NCBI GenBank assembly: GCA_050013835.1
Contig: JBEKEM010000005.1
Span: 1 to 64,000, forward strand
Direction: 5' to 3'
Origin: Bog-793 sp050013835
GTDB taxonomy: Bacteria; Actinomycetota; Acidimicrobiia; Acidimicrobiales; Bog-793
DNA: 64,000 bases
This document shows, one piece after another, positions 33,185 through 42,371 of the stretch (its first letter is position 1; each line of letters begins with the position of its first letter). The position numbers and the translations under genes were made by a program. The notes under the pieces were generated by a model. The model did not search any database, was not told the DNA's origin, and saw only the letters and a program-made list of their open reading frames with translations.

Positions 33185-34078
33185 TCAGTTCAGCCGGATG
33201 ACGACAGAGCGGGCAGCCTTGTCGGCGATGGACTGGTGCCTGGCGTCCCAGAGCGGGAAGAGGTCGTTGAGCAGTCCCGGGAGTACCAGCGCGGCGTAGA
33301 GGACAATCCGGATGAACCAGCGCAGGACGCCCCGCGCCAGCCCGATCGCTTCGCCCGTTTCGACGTCGCGTACCGCGATCCCCGGGGCGTGGTTCCCCGC
33401 CGTCTGACCGCTGCCGAGGCCGTTGAGGACGGAGAAGTACAGGCCGTTCAGCGCCAGGTTCCCGAGCCACAACGCGGCGAGCCCCCAACCTTGCAGGGAC
33501 TTGACCGTCTCGGTCTGGATTCCCACGATGACGTAGTGCGCGGTACCGAGGGTCCGGCTGAGGATGAGGTCGACGATGCCCAAGGGGATGCCGAGGACGA
33601 GCATGTCGAGCAGCATCGAGCCGACGCGCGGCCACCACCGGGCGAGCGGTGCCCCGAACGGGGCGAGTGGCAGGCCCGGTGCCTGGCTGGGATAGGCGCC
33701 CCAGGCGGGAGGGGCACCGTACGCGGGGGGAGTTCCCCAGGCGGGAGGCGTGCCCCACGCAGGAGGGGCGCCGGAGGGCGGAGGCGGCGCGGGAGGAGCG
33801 GCCGGGACGGCCGAACCCCACGGCTGGGGAGGAAGTGGAGGTGGCGCGGGTGGAATCGTTGCCCCCCACGTCTGGGCGGGAGGGGGAGGAGTCGGGATGC
33901 CCGCGGTGGGTGCGGTCGGCGATGGCGTTGCGTTGTACGGCGGGGCCTTGGTTTGCTCTTCGGGCGCCGGCGACTGATCGGCGACCGGTTGAGCGGTTTC
34001 CGCGGGCAACGGCTTGCCGCATGTCTGGCAGAAGCGATCACCGGTGCCGGCCGCGGTGCCGCAGGAAGGACAGAACAT
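33185..34078 (-). CDS. RDD family membrane protein with zinc ribbon and Pro-rich linker
   Basis: The 297-residue protein starts with a zinc ribbon MFCPSCGTAAG...FCQTCGK, followed by about 110 residues of low-complexity proline, alanine and glycine with repeats of PPAWG and PPAYG, then a membrane domain. RDD landmarks: RVGSMLLDMLVLGIP (arginine and aspartate), GNHAPGIAVRDVETG and LWDARHQSIADKAARSVV. RDD proteins are implicated in ion or small-molecule transport. It is in an operon with the downstream CPBP gene. Confidence 0.9.
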   Translation of the reverse strand: MFCPSCGTAAGTGDRFCQTCGKPLPAETAQPVADQSPAPEEQTKAPPYNATPSPTAPTAGIPTPPPPAQTWGATIPPAPPPLPPQPWGSAVPAAPPAPPPPSGAPPAWGTPPAWGTPPAYGAPPAWGAYPSQAPGLPLAPFGAPLARWWPRVGSMLLDMLVLGIPLGIVDLILSRTLGTAHYVIVGIQTETVKSLQGWGLAALWLGNLALNGLYFSVLNGLGSGQTAGNHAPGIAVRDVETGEAIGLARGVLRWFIRIVLYAALVLPGLLNDLFPLWDARHQSIADKAARSVVIRLN

Positions 34079-34226
34079 CGGCGTCCCCCTTTCCCTCGGC
34101 CGCGTCGGCGCCGAGACGACCTGATCGGCACATTACTGACGCGACAACCAGCCGTCCCGGAGGCGGGACGACGGCAATGCCCGCGGAACCGCACCAGGTC
34201 ATTCGGGCGGCGTCGTGTCGCGCGGC

Positions 34227-34814
34227 TCAGGTGGTTCCGGCCGGCCCGGTGTCGAAGGAGAAGGGCGGGTACGACTCGATGAGCGAGGCGAGGTAGCCGA
34301 GCAGGCGAGCCTGCCAGCGGACGACGCCGCGCTGGAACGTCCACAGCCCCTCGGGGTATCGCTCGCCAATGAGGATGAAGATCGTCGCGATGACCCATAC
34401 GAACCAGCTGACGACGCCGAGCAGCGCCAGCACGAACGCGCTGGGGATCGCCTTCAGGATGCGCCAGAGCGCCGAGCCGACGGTGGGAGATCCGGACGGT
34501 GCGATCTCGAAGCGGATGACGCCGTGTCCGGCACCCGGCAGCTCATCGGTCAGGAGTGCGATGTAGGCGAGGAGGCCGACGATGAAAGCGAGCGCCTTGG
34601 TCATGCCCTCGCTGCACTCCGGGAGGTACCGCTCGCCCTTCTGGGCGATAAGGATCGCCGCCACGACCGGCAGGCCGAGGTAGATGAGCCCGAACCCGTC
34701 ACCGGACCCGGCGATCCAGGACGCGAGGATCACGATCAGGATCCGCAGGAAGACGTGGGCCCGGCCCATCCTCTCGGGCCGCGCGACGTCAAACGTCACG
34801 GGGTAGGTGGGCAC
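34227..34814 (-). CDS. DUF4389 membrane protein
   Basis: The 195-residue product has four or five membrane helices and family features: N-terminal YPVTFDVARPERMGR, ending ARLLGYLASLIESYPPFSFD, typical for DUF4389 of actinobacteria. Function unknown. Start GTG 34814. Only three bases separate it from the stop of the upstream flavodoxin-domain gene, so they are probably co-transcribed. Confidence 0.85.
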   Translation of the reverse strand: MPTYPVTFDVARPERMGRAHVFLRILIVILASWIAGSGDGFGLIYLGLPVVAAILIAQKGERYLPECSEGMTKALAFIVGLLAYIALLTDELPGAGHGVIRFEIAPSGSPTVGSALWRILKAIPSAFVLALLGVVSWFVWVIATIFILIGERYPEGLWTFQRGVVRWQARLLGYLASLIESYPPFSFDTGPAGTT

Positions 34815-34817
34815 AGG

Positions 34818-35306
34818 TCAGGCATCTCGCAGTTGCGAGGCGACGGTCTTCGCCCACGACCGGACCTGGGCCGGGTCGCGCCAGTCCCCGGCGTGCTCCT
34901 TCGCCATCGCCCGGGCGGGGAACCCGGTGGCGTCCGGCGAGAGCCGGCCCCCGAAGGTCACGTGGCCCCGAGCACCGACCCGCTCCATTAGCGCCCTGAC
35001 CCCCTTGGTCGGGGGGATCTCCTTGCTCGTGGCAGAGTCGTCGAGAGGCCCGCTCGAGAAGAAGTACGTCGGGTGGCTCCGGAGCTCCTTCGCGTGGCGC
35101 CGCACGAAGCGTCGCGCCGACTTGTGCCAGCGACCGGCGTAGAGGGCGCCGCCCACGACGACGGCGTCGAAATGGTCGAGGTGCTCGACCTGATCGGGAC
35201 GGAACACGCCGACGGAGAGACCTTCTTCCCGCAGGCCGTCGGCCAGCATCTGGGCAAGCTCCGCGGTGCTGCCGCGCTTCGAACCGCAGGTGACCAGGAC
35301 TTGCAT
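34818..35306 (-). CDS. Flavodoxin-domain protein (HemG-like)
   Basis: FMN-binding protein of 162 residues. The phosphate loop is VTCGSKRGSTAELAQML, the second flavin loop lies in DAVVVGGALYAGRWHKSA, and the third region is YFFSSGPLDDS. It resembles stand-alone flavodoxins and HemG-type protoporphyrinogen oxidase, but that reaction is not proven. Start ATG 35306 has GGGAGG upstream. In an operon with the DUF4389 gene. Confidence 0.88.
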   Translation of the reverse strand: MQVLVTCGSKRGSTAELAQMLADGLREEGLSVGVFRPDQVEHLDHFDAVVVGGALYAGRWHKSARRFVRRHAKELRSHPTYFFSSGPLDDSATSKEIPPTKGVRALMERVGARGHVTFGGRLSPDATGFPARAMAKEHAGDWRDPAQVRSWAKTVASQLRDA

Positions 35307-35510
35307 GTACGCCTCCCTCAGTCTCAGAGCTTTCCCGGGATCCGCCGCATATCGGCTTGTGCCCGGGCCGACACCGGGTCCTCCAATTGCCTCCAAGCGG
35401 TCGGTTGCGGCACAGGACTCGGCCGTTCCGGGCACGTCATTGAGCCGCCCGGCGACCGTGGTGATCCGGGGTCATGATCGCGCACCGTCCCGGTCGGGGG
35501 TGTGTCCTAC

Positions 35511-36062
35511 TCACCGACCCCTCGCTGCCTCGAGGATCCTGGCCGTCGTCGGGAAGAACCGGGTCGTGATTCGGGTCTGCAGCGTCTTGGCGAGGAAGCC
35601 CTGGAAGTTGGGGGGCCTCCCGCCCACCAGGCGCCACACGACGAAGGCCTCGAAGGTCGCGGCGTTGATGATCTCCATGTCCCGGTTGGCCGAGACGACG
35701 GGCAGGTCCTTAAGCGCCAGCGGCTCGGCGGTGAAGGCGACGCAGAGGCGGACGTCGGGGGTGACGACGACATCGCGGAAGGGGTCGCGGGAGATCACCC
35801 GCTCGAGCTCCGGGACCGTGCGCAGGAAGACCGGGACCTCGTAGCCGAGGCTGCGCTGCAGGTGCTCCTCGATGTCCGCGGCGAGGCGCGACCGGTCGGT
35901 CGACGGCGAGGCGAAGAACACGTTGCCGCTCTGGATGTACGAGCGCACCTCGGCGAGCCCGAGCTCGCCGAACAGGCAGCGCAGCCCCTCCATGCGCACG
36001 GTGTGGCCCCCGACGTTGATGCCGCGCAGCAGCCCGATGTATTGGATGTTGGCGTCCCCCAT
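35511..36062 (-). CDS. DUF1697 family protein
   Basis: The 183-residue protein shows YIGLLRGINVGGHTVRMEGL, LGLAEVRSYIQSGNVFFAS and a C-terminal TTRFFPTTARILEAA, the standard DUF1697 pattern (RRM-like fold, function unknown). ATG 36062 is the family start; the open frame extends 16 residues further. Stand-alone gene. Confidence 0.9.
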   Translation of the reverse strand: MGDANIQYIGLLRGINVGGHTVRMEGLRCLFGELGLAEVRSYIQSGNVFFASPSTDRSRLAADIEEHLQRSLGYEVPVFLRTVPELERVISRDPFRDVVVTPDVRLCVAFTAEPLALKDLPVVSANRDMEIINAATFEAFVVWRLVGGRPPNFQGFLAKTLQTRITTRFFPTTARILEAARGR

Positions 36063-36332
36063 GCAGATCCTCCGACCAGGCGAATCTAACGGTGTGGTCG
36101 GGACCGGCACGCGGCGACGCCCGGCGACCGTTCAGTTCTCGAGTTCCCGCGATCCGCTCGTGGCGCGCACCCGGCTGCAAACGGTTTGCCAGTTGTCGGC
36201 ATTGGCGGGGATGGCGATGATGGTGGAAGGGACGGGATTGGCACCGACGCGACCTTGTTGCGCGATCACGTCCACACGGGTTCGGGGCGGCCGCCCCGGA
36301 GGCGGCAGGTCCGGCGGTTTAGGGGTCGGGGC

Positions 36333-38183
36333 TCAGGCGTCGACAAGCGAGCGCGCCGCGGCGGCGATGTGCGTGGCCGAGATGCCCGCCGCACCGAGGA
36401 GCTCGGCCGCCGTTCCCGACTGGGAGAGCGAGCGCACCGCGAGGTGCGAGAAGTGCGGCCTGACCCCGGCCCCGACAAGGGCCGAGAGTACTGCCTCGCC
36501 GAGACCGCCGGCGGGGTAGTGGTCCTCGGTCACGACGATCCGTCCCGCGGTCGCCTCACACGAGGCGACGAGCGTCGCCGAGTCGATCGGCTTCACCGAG
36601 TAGCAGTCGACGACACGGGCGGCGATGCCCTCGGCGGCGAGGCGCTCGGCCGCGGCGAGGCTCTCGTGGACGGTGATCCCCGCCCCGACGAGCGTCACCG
36701 CGTCGGCGGATCCGGCGCGCAGGACCTTGGCACCGCCGATCGGGAACTCCTCGTCGGGGCCGTAGATGACGGGGTAGGCGCCACGGGTCGTCCTGAGGTA
36801 TGAGACGCCCGCCCGGTCGGCCATCGCCACGGTGAGCGCCGCCGCCGAGGCCGCGTCGGCGGGGTAGAGGACGGTCGAGCCGTAGACCGCCCGCATCGCG
36901 GCGAGGTCCTCGAGGGCCATCTGCGAGGGCCCGTCGGGGCCGATCTCGACTCCAGCGTGCGAACCGGCGAGGCGGATCGAGACCTCCGAGATCCCTGACA
37001 TCCGCAGGAAGTCGAAGCCACGCGACACGAAGGCGCCGAAGGTCGCAGCGAAGGGCACGTAGCCGCGCACCGCGAACCCGGAGGCCGCGGCGAACATGAG
37101 CTGCTCGGCGATGAACGCCTGGAAGTACCGCTCCGGGGCGGCGGCGAGGAACAGCTCGGAGCTCGTCGAGTTGCCGACCTCCGCGTCGAGCACGACGACC
37201 TCGGGGCGCGCCGCCAGGGCGACGAGCGCGTCGCCCCAGGCCCGGCGTGTCGCGACCTTCTCGCCAAGGGCGTAGCGGGGGACCGCCACCAGCGCGTGGG
37301 GGTTCGGCGTCACGGCCGGGGTCCCGTGCTCGGGCGGCGGCGAGGTGACGACGAGCGAGCTCGGACCGCCGAGGGCGGCGATCGCGCGCGCGGCGAGGTC
37401 GGCGGGGAGCGCCAGGCCGTGCCATCCGTTCTTATCCTCGATCTCGGGAACGCCCTTGCCCTTCACCGTCCGGGCGAGGATGACCGATGGCTTCCGGCTC
37501 GCCTGCGCCTCCGCGAAGGCGGAGTCGATCGCCGCCAGGTCGTGCCCGTCGACTTCGATCGGGTGGCAGCCGAAGGCGGTGACGCGGGACGCGTAGGCGT
37601 CGAGGTTCCAGCCGAGCTCGGTCGGCCCGCGCTGGCCGAGCCGGTTGACGTCGACGATCACCGTGAAGTTGTCGAGCTCGTAGTAGCCCGCCTTGTCGAA
37701 TGCCTCCCAGACCGAGCCCTCGGTCAGCTCGCTGTCCCCGCAGAGCGTCCAGACCCGGTAGGGCAGCTCGTCGAGGAACTTGCCGGCGAGGGCGACCCCG
37801 ACGGCGGCGGCGACGCCCAGCCCGAGCGACCCGGTGGCGACGTCGACCCAGGGCAGCATCGGCGTCGGGTGGCCCTGCAGGCGGGCGCCGAGGCGGCGGT
37901 AGGTCGAGACGAGCTCCTCCTCGTCGATGACCCCGACGGCGCGGAAGACCGAGTACAAAAGCGGCGAGGCGTGGCCCTTCGAGAAGATCAGGTGGTCGTT
38001 CTCGGGGCGCCGGGGGGCGGACCAGTCGTAGCGGAGGTGGCGCGTGACCAGCACGGCGAGCAGGTCGGCGGCCGAGAGCGACGAGGTCGGGTGGCCCGAA
38101 CCGGCCGCGGTCGAGCAGCGGATCGTGTCGACGCGGAGCTGCCGCGCGAGATCGGCGACGACTTGCAGGTCATCTGTGCGCAT
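36333..38183 (-). CDS. tkt: Transketolase (single-chain)
   Basis: Thiamine-diphosphate enzyme moving two-carbon units in the pentose phosphate pathway; 616 residues with both halves fused. The ThDP site appears in the N-terminal half (GSGHPTSSLSAADLLAVL; CGDSELTEGSVWEAFDKA; VDVNRLGQRG). The pyrimidine domain holds VGNSTSSELFLAAAPERYF, EQLMFAAASGFAVRG, VEIGPDGPSQMALEDLA and the C-terminal domain ARVVDCYSVKPID. The short size and sequence resemble the human-type and archaeal-type transketolases more than the 660-residue E. coli TktA. ATG 38183 is the start; the frame upstream is not coding. Confidence 0.93.
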   Translation of the reverse strand: MRTDDLQVVADLARQLRVDTIRCSTAAGSGHPTSSLSAADLLAVLVTRHLRYDWSAPRRPENDHLIFSKGHASPLLYSVFRAVGVIDEEELVSTYRRLGARLQGHPTPMLPWVDVATGSLGLGVAAAVGVALAGKFLDELPYRVWTLCGDSELTEGSVWEAFDKAGYYELDNFTVIVDVNRLGQRGPTELGWNLDAYASRVTAFGCHPIEVDGHDLAAIDSAFAEAQASRKPSVILARTVKGKGVPEIEDKNGWHGLALPADLAARAIAALGGPSSLVVTSPPPEHGTPAVTPNPHALVAVPRYALGEKVATRRAWGDALVALAARPEVVVLDAEVGNSTSSELFLAAAPERYFQAFIAEQLMFAAASGFAVRGYVPFAATFGAFVSRGFDFLRMSGISEVSIRLAGSHAGVEIGPDGPSQMALEDLAAMRAVYGSTVLYPADAASAAALTVAMADRAGVSYLRTTRGAYPVIYGPDEEFPIGGAKVLRAGSADAVTLVGAGITVHESLAAAERLAAEGIAARVVDCYSVKPIDSATLVASCEATAGRIVVTEDHYPAGGLGEAVLSALVGAGVRPHFSHLAVRSLSQSGTAAELLGAAGISATHIAAAARSLVDA

Positions 38184-38419
38184 GGTGGACCTCGGGAGTT
38201 GACGAGACGGGCGAAGCGTCATCGTAGGACACCGCCGGGCGGGGACGGAGTCCCGCACCGGGTCATTCCACCCCGCGGAATCACCGGGGTCGACGGCACC
38301 GCCGGGAACCGGATGGGCGTCTCCTCGTCCGTCGGGGGTGGCCGGGGTGTGCCGCGCGGCAATGGTGTAAGAAATACCCGTCAACGGGGAAGGCCGCCGG
38401 GCCGGGAAGGAAGCACGCC

Positions 38420-39070
38420 GTGGAAAACCGACGATCGCAAATTCAGATCGCGAGATGTGCCGCCGCGTTGCTCGCCGGCGTGCTCCTCGCTGGCGCAGTC
38501 CTTGCCGCCCCCGCAGGCGGGACGACGGCCCCGTCAAGTCCCCACAGGGCTGTCGTCAAGCCGGGCGCATCCTGTACGAAAGCCAAACTCGGCACGAAGG
38601 TCAAAGCCGGGAAGAAGACGCTTGTCTGCTCGAAGGTCGGCAAGAAACGCCTCTGGGAGGTCTCCAAGCCCGCCTCGAAGGGACCGTCGACCGCCAAGAT
38701 CAAGAAGTCGTTCGTCGTCGCGGTGGCACCGGCGGAAGCCGCCCTGCAGACCTTCGTGGGCAGGGCCGAGGCACTCGGCACCAAGGCGACCCCCTCGAGC
38801 GTGGCCAAGATCGCCGCGCCCCTCATCGTGGCGTGCCAGAAGATGGACACCGAGCTCTCCGCCTTGCACGCGACCGGCAAGATCGGCAAGGAACTCGCGA
38901 CGTATGTGGTGGAGGACCGGACGATCGTCGGTCTTCTCAAGCAGGCCGGAAGCCAATCGTCGCGCAGCTTGCTTTCGTGGGGGGAGACCCTCAAGAAGGA
39001 CGGCAAGCGCCTCCTCGCGGACTCCGACGTGCTGCGATCCGCGCTCGGCTTGCCACGGTCGACGGCATAG
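38420..39070 (+). CDS. Secreted hypothetical protein
   Basis: The 216-residue product has a signal peptide (CAAALLAGVLLAGAVLAAPA, cut near AGG) and then a cysteine pair module ASCTKAKLGTKVKAG...LVCSKVGKKRLW, a motif often seen in secreted actinobacterial proteins. The remainder is helical and lysine-rich without a known domain. GTG 38420 follows a strong GGAAGGAAG ribosome site. Extracellular location is inferred; function unknown. Confidence 0.8.
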   Translation: MENRRSQIQIARCAAALLAGVLLAGAVLAAPAGGTTAPSSPHRAVVKPGASCTKAKLGTKVKAGKKTLVCSKVGKKRLWEVSKPASKGPSTAKIKKSFVVAVAPAEAALQTFVGRAEALGTKATPSSVAKIAAPLIVACQKMDTELSALHATGKIGKELATYVVEDRTIVGLLKQAGSQSSRSLLSWGETLKKDGKRLLADSDVLRSALGLPRSTA

Positions 39071-39423
39071 GGGGATTCCCGCCCCGGCCGGATGCACCAA
39101 GCCTGGTCCGGCGGGTTCGGCTCCACTCGCGCTCGGACGGTTCAGAGGATCAGGCTTGGCGGGCACTTCCCCGGACACACCGCCCTGTCGCGGCAGGGCG
39201 ACAGTTGCATCGGCCCTGCCCGTCGATCTGGGCCATGCGTCGCGCGTCGAGGACCGCGACGGCGGCCACACCGCTGTCGTGACGCGGCCGGTTCCGTCCG
39301 GCTGGCAAGCGGCCGGTCCCGGTCCCGTGCCCTGCCTGCGACAGGCCGTGCCGCCGACCGGTGGCGGTCCCCTGTCGGAGGTTCCTGCCCTCATCCGGAC
39401 CGGGCGCCCGCCTGGGCCGGGGA
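39071..39423. other. Non-coding interval
   Basis: No convincing gene on either strand. It contains the short terminator-like hairpin at 39181-39200. Confidence 0.5.
39181..39200. terminator. Short GC-rich hairpin in the convergent interval
   Basis: Arms CGCCCTG and CAGGGCG pair perfectly around a six-base loop. It lies between the convergent secreted-protein and acetyltransferase genes and could terminate either. No U-tract. Confidence 0.35.
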
Positions 39424-39894
39424 TCATTCCGCAGCCAGGTCCTTGCCCATGCAGACGCTGACCTCGGAATAGACGTAAGGACCGTACTTCTCGATCTCCT
39501 CATACCCCGCCCGTCGGTACAGGGCGAGCCCCTCCGGTGATCGGATCCCCGTCTCGAGGACGATCCGGGCGGCGCCGATGGCGCGCGCCTCGGATTCGAG
39601 GAAGGCGAGCACTGCGGAGCCGATTCCCCGCTTGCGGAAGGCGGGGATCACGAACATCCGCTTCAGCTCGGCGATTCCCTCGCCGATCAGCCGGACGGCG
39701 CCGCAGGCGACGTCCGCATTTCCCGCCGTCGCCACCACGAAGGCTCCGCGTCCGGGATCCACGTCCTCCGTGGTGAGATCGAAGTGCCAGTCGAGCGGGT
39801 TCGGGTAACGGCGGCGGATTTCGGCGTTCAGCGCGGCGATGAGCTCCCGTGCCACGGGGTCGGAGAGATCCTCGCGGCGGATCTCGACGGGCAC
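39424..39894 (-). CDS. GNAT family N-acetyltransferase
   Basis: The 156-residue enzyme has the acetyl-CoA loop RKRGIGSAVL after strand ELKRMFVIPAF, an N-terminal IAALNAEIRRRYPNPLDWHF, and the C-terminal GLALYRRAGYEEIEKYGPYV. The overall pattern matches actinobacterial GNAT proteins with an N-terminal EIRREDL start. GTG 39894 is the likely start. It is followed upstream by the TetR gene in the same direction, 35 bases away, so they may share a transcript. Confidence 0.9.
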   Translation of the reverse strand: MPVEIRREDLSDPVARELIAALNAEIRRRYPNPLDWHFDLTTEDVDPGRGAFVVATAGNADVACGAVRLIGEGIAELKRMFVIPAFRKRGIGSAVLAFLESEARAIGAARIVLETGIRSPEGLALYRRAGYEEIEKYGPYVYSEVSVCMGKDLAAE

Positions 39895-39929
39895 CGGTCG
39901 GGCCCGAGTCGGCGGTCTGGGGTGCCCGG

Positions 39930-40607
39930 TCAGGGCGTCTGGCGTTCCGGCCGGCGTTTCGCCGTGCCAACTCGCTGACCGTCGAGGGCCACCGATCCGG
40001 GAGCCGGTGCCACGAGCAGGGACTCGAGGGAGGCGACCATCACCCGGGCGGCCGTGGCGGGGGACCGGTCGAGCGCGGCGCGCAGGTACTCCCAGGTCGG
40101 CCACGACGTGACGACATCGACGGCGTCCGTCAGCACGCGCGCCCCGCCGCCGGCACGCTGAAGTTCCGGGGCGAAGGTCGCGATGACGTGGTCCCGACGC
40201 GTCCGCGTGCAGAAGGCGATGCCCTCGGCCATCTCGGGCGAGCTCTGCTCGTCGAACATCGTCGCCCGCCGGATGGGGGTGAGGGCCTCGAAGAGTTGGC
40301 GGCACTGGCTGACGATGGCCCCGATGCGCCCAGAGAGGTCCCTGTCGGGGTCGATGGGCTTGAGGATCTCGGCGTGCCGGCGCATCTGGAGGTCGAGTGC
40401 GAGGCGGCGCAAGGCCTCGACGTCCTCGAAGTGGTGGTACACGGTGCGGAGAGCGACCCCGGCACGCGTCGCCACCTCCTGGGCGGTGGGGCGCATCGTG
40501 CCCTCGTCCACGAGATCGAGCAGCGCCTCGATGACCCTGAGGCGGGTCCGCTCCCCGCGGGCGCGTCGCCCGTCGACGGGGTGGGTCTCGACGTCTCGAC
40601 GCGCCAT
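39930..40607 (-). CDS. TetR family transcriptional regulator
   Basis: The 225-residue protein has an N-terminal helix-turn-helix: TRLRVIEALLDLVDEGTMRP, AQEVATRAGVALRTVYHHFE. The C-terminal domain is helical with a ligand region. ATG 40607 gives the family start after the basic MARRDVETHPVDGRR. The upstream divergent interval holds a short dyad GTGCC/GGCAC (40642-40660) that could be its operator. Its targets could be itself, the adjacent GNAT gene or the divergent membrane protein. Confidence 0.88.
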   Translation of the reverse strand: MARRDVETHPVDGRRARGERTRLRVIEALLDLVDEGTMRPTAQEVATRAGVALRTVYHHFEDVEALRRLALDLQMRRHAEILKPIDPDRDLSGRIGAIVSQCRQLFEALTPIRRATMFDEQSSPEMAEGIAFCTRTRRDHVIATFAPELQRAGGGARVLTDAVDVVTSWPTWEYLRAALDRSPATAARVMVASLESLLVAPAPGSVALDGQRVGTAKRRPERQTP

Positions 40608-40845
40608 GGTCTCGTTGCCTCTCAGACCGGGGGAACGGACAGTGCCTGAGATGTTGGCACAAGCCTGCGAACGACATGAAGTCGGGCCGACCCCAAGTCG
40701 GTGGTGCGTTGACCGGTCGCCAAGGCGCGGCCCGCGTCGCCCCTGGGCGTCGGGCCCGGGCCCCGGCGCGTGGCCGGCCCAAGCGGGGGAGCCGGCGGGC
40801 GTAGCCTGACCGCGTCGGTTCTCTCCGCGCAGAAGGGCGGTCCAG

Positions 40846-41379
40846 ATGGCCATGACGGCACGAGCACGGGCGAAGGGCCTGCGCAAGAGCCGGGAGCTCC
40901 TAGGCCCCGACGTGGCGGTCCGCGCCTTTGGCATCGGTGTCGTCGGTCCCGATCCCCGCCAGACAGCGACCGTCATCGTGCTCGCCGCCGCCGCGGTCTC
41001 GGTGCTGTTCGTCCTGGTCCTCAATGTCATACCGCCTGGCGGCGTCCTCGGAGTGGTGATCCTCTTGGTCATCTACTGGTTGATCGACCGGCCGGCGGCC
41101 GTCGTCATTGCCGACCGCGGTGTCGCCATTCTCGAACGCAGCTGGTGGAGCGGGGTTCCGACGAGGATCGCGAAGTTGCTCGCCCCTGGGTCGCTGGCGG
41201 GGTCGTGCGCGCGGCGGACGGGGGGGTACGTGCACGTGCCCGCGCACCAGTTGTGGCTGCGCGCGAAGGAGTACGAGCGCCTCTGCAACGCCGTCCCCCT
41301 GGTTTGGTCGGCTCCGCCGGCCGCGACCGCGCCGCCCGAGTATCCTCCGCCGCCTCCGCTGAGCGGCCCCGGAAGGTGA
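40846..41379 (+). CDS. Hypothetical membrane protein
   Basis: The 177-residue product has two adjacent membrane helices (TVIVLAAAAVSVLFVLVLNV and GVLGVVILLVIYWLI), a soluble strand-rich middle with VVIADRGVAILERSWWSG, and a proline-rich C-terminus (PPEYPPPPPL). The YWLIDRPAAVVIADRG segment resembles small actinobacterial membrane proteins of unknown function. ATG 40846 is the only good start. Confidence 0.65.
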   Translation: MAMTARARAKGLRKSRELLGPDVAVRAFGIGVVGPDPRQTATVIVLAAAAVSVLFVLVLNVIPPGGVLGVVILLVIYWLIDRPAAVVIADRGVAILERSWWSGVPTRIAKLLAPGSLAGSCARRTGGYVHVPAHQLWLRAKEYERLCNAVPLVWSAPPAATAPPEYPPPPPLSGPGR

Positions 41380-41535
41380 CGGCGTCGGCACGGACCCGAG
41401 CCGAACGGGCGCGCCACCGGGCTTGCCGGGGCGTCTGGCGTCGCCGGCGGTGACCCGGGTCCCGGGTGCCAAGCCCGTCGCTGATCCGACCGGCCGGGAA
41501 CCCGGACGGCCGCCGGGAGCTGTTGGTCGACCCCG

Positions 41536-41904
41536 CTAACCCTCTCGGTCCCGACGGACCCTTCCGGGTGAGAAGGCCGGCTGGCTGGCGGCCACGTAGC
41601 GGGCACCCCCCGGTGCCGGGGTGGAGTAGCGAACCCACTAGCCAGCCGTGGAGTGGACCGCCTGCCCGGCGCGCACGGTGAAGGAGCCGCCGAGGGTCTC
41701 GACCAGGAGCTCGCCCTCGAGGACAATCGAGTACTCGTCGAACTCGGCGATCTGCCCCGGCTCCGCCCATCCCGGCGTGCTCTCCATGACGGCGAGGGAG
41801 ATCCCGTCCGTGCCGGTGTTCACGAGCCCGACGTACTCCGCGATCTGCTTCGGCGGCGTCCCAGCGGCGTCGAGGAGCGCCGGGACGGCGATGAGCTGTG
41901 CCAT
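41536..41904 (-). pseudogene. Cupin-domain protein with in-frame stop codon
   Basis: Small cupin of expected length about 122 residues. The readable part (41638-41904) gives 88 residues with EFDEYSIVLEGELLVET and FTVRAGQAVHSTAG, then TAG at 41638-41640. Without any frame change the next codons continue the family: WVRYSTP, then ARYVAASQPAFSPGRVRRD, ending at a second TAG (41536-41538). A one-base change of GAG to TAG would explain it. Either the gene is broken or the stop is read through. No other coding disturbance is present. Confidence 0.75.
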
Positions 41905-42019
41905 GGAGCGCGATTCTCGCAGGCGACACCGCCGGCGCAGTCGCAAGGCGCACTCGCCTCGCCGACGGCCCGCAGCCGGGGGCTGGCGTCACCGCTGGCG
42001 AGCTCCCCGCGCATTGCGG

Positions 42020-42322
42020 TCAGGGAATGCGCACGTCGCGGTGCTGACTGGCCAATTGCCTCTCCTCCTCGGAGAGCCTCGAGACCCAGACCGGGGTGAC
42101 GAGGCTCCAGTGCCTGCCGACCGGACAACGCTGCAGCCTCCACCAACCGAGGCGGATCGACTTCAGCGATCCCCCCGGGATCCAGAGTGTCGAGAAGAGG
42201 TGCCCGTCCCGGCACCGCACCACCGTGTTGACGGCGAAGACGGAACCTCGACGGCGCGCCAGCACGACGATCTCGGCGCAGAGCACCGAAGCGAGGACGA
42301 TCCTGGTGAATTTGCGGCCCAT
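42020..42322 (-). CDS. Conserved small actinobacterial protein
   Basis: The 100-residue protein has a short N-terminal membrane or signal-like segment, FTRIVLASVLCAEIVVLARR, and a conserved core VVRCRDGHLFSTLWIPGGSL, GWWRLQRCPVGRHWSLVTPV. Its C-terminal RQLASQHRDVRIP completes a pattern I recall from many actinobacterial genomes, where it is unannotated. Two cysteines in RCRDGH and RCPVG might bind metal. Function unknown. Confidence 0.8.
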   Translation of the reverse strand: MGRKFTRIVLASVLCAEIVVLARRRGSVFAVNTVVRCRDGHLFSTLWIPGGSLKSIRLGWWRLQRCPVGRHWSLVTPVWVSRLSEEERQLASQHRDVRIP

Positions 42323-42371
42323 GCCTAGAGGGTACGCGCCGCGAAGCGCGGGTTCGCCGCGCCCGACCTTG

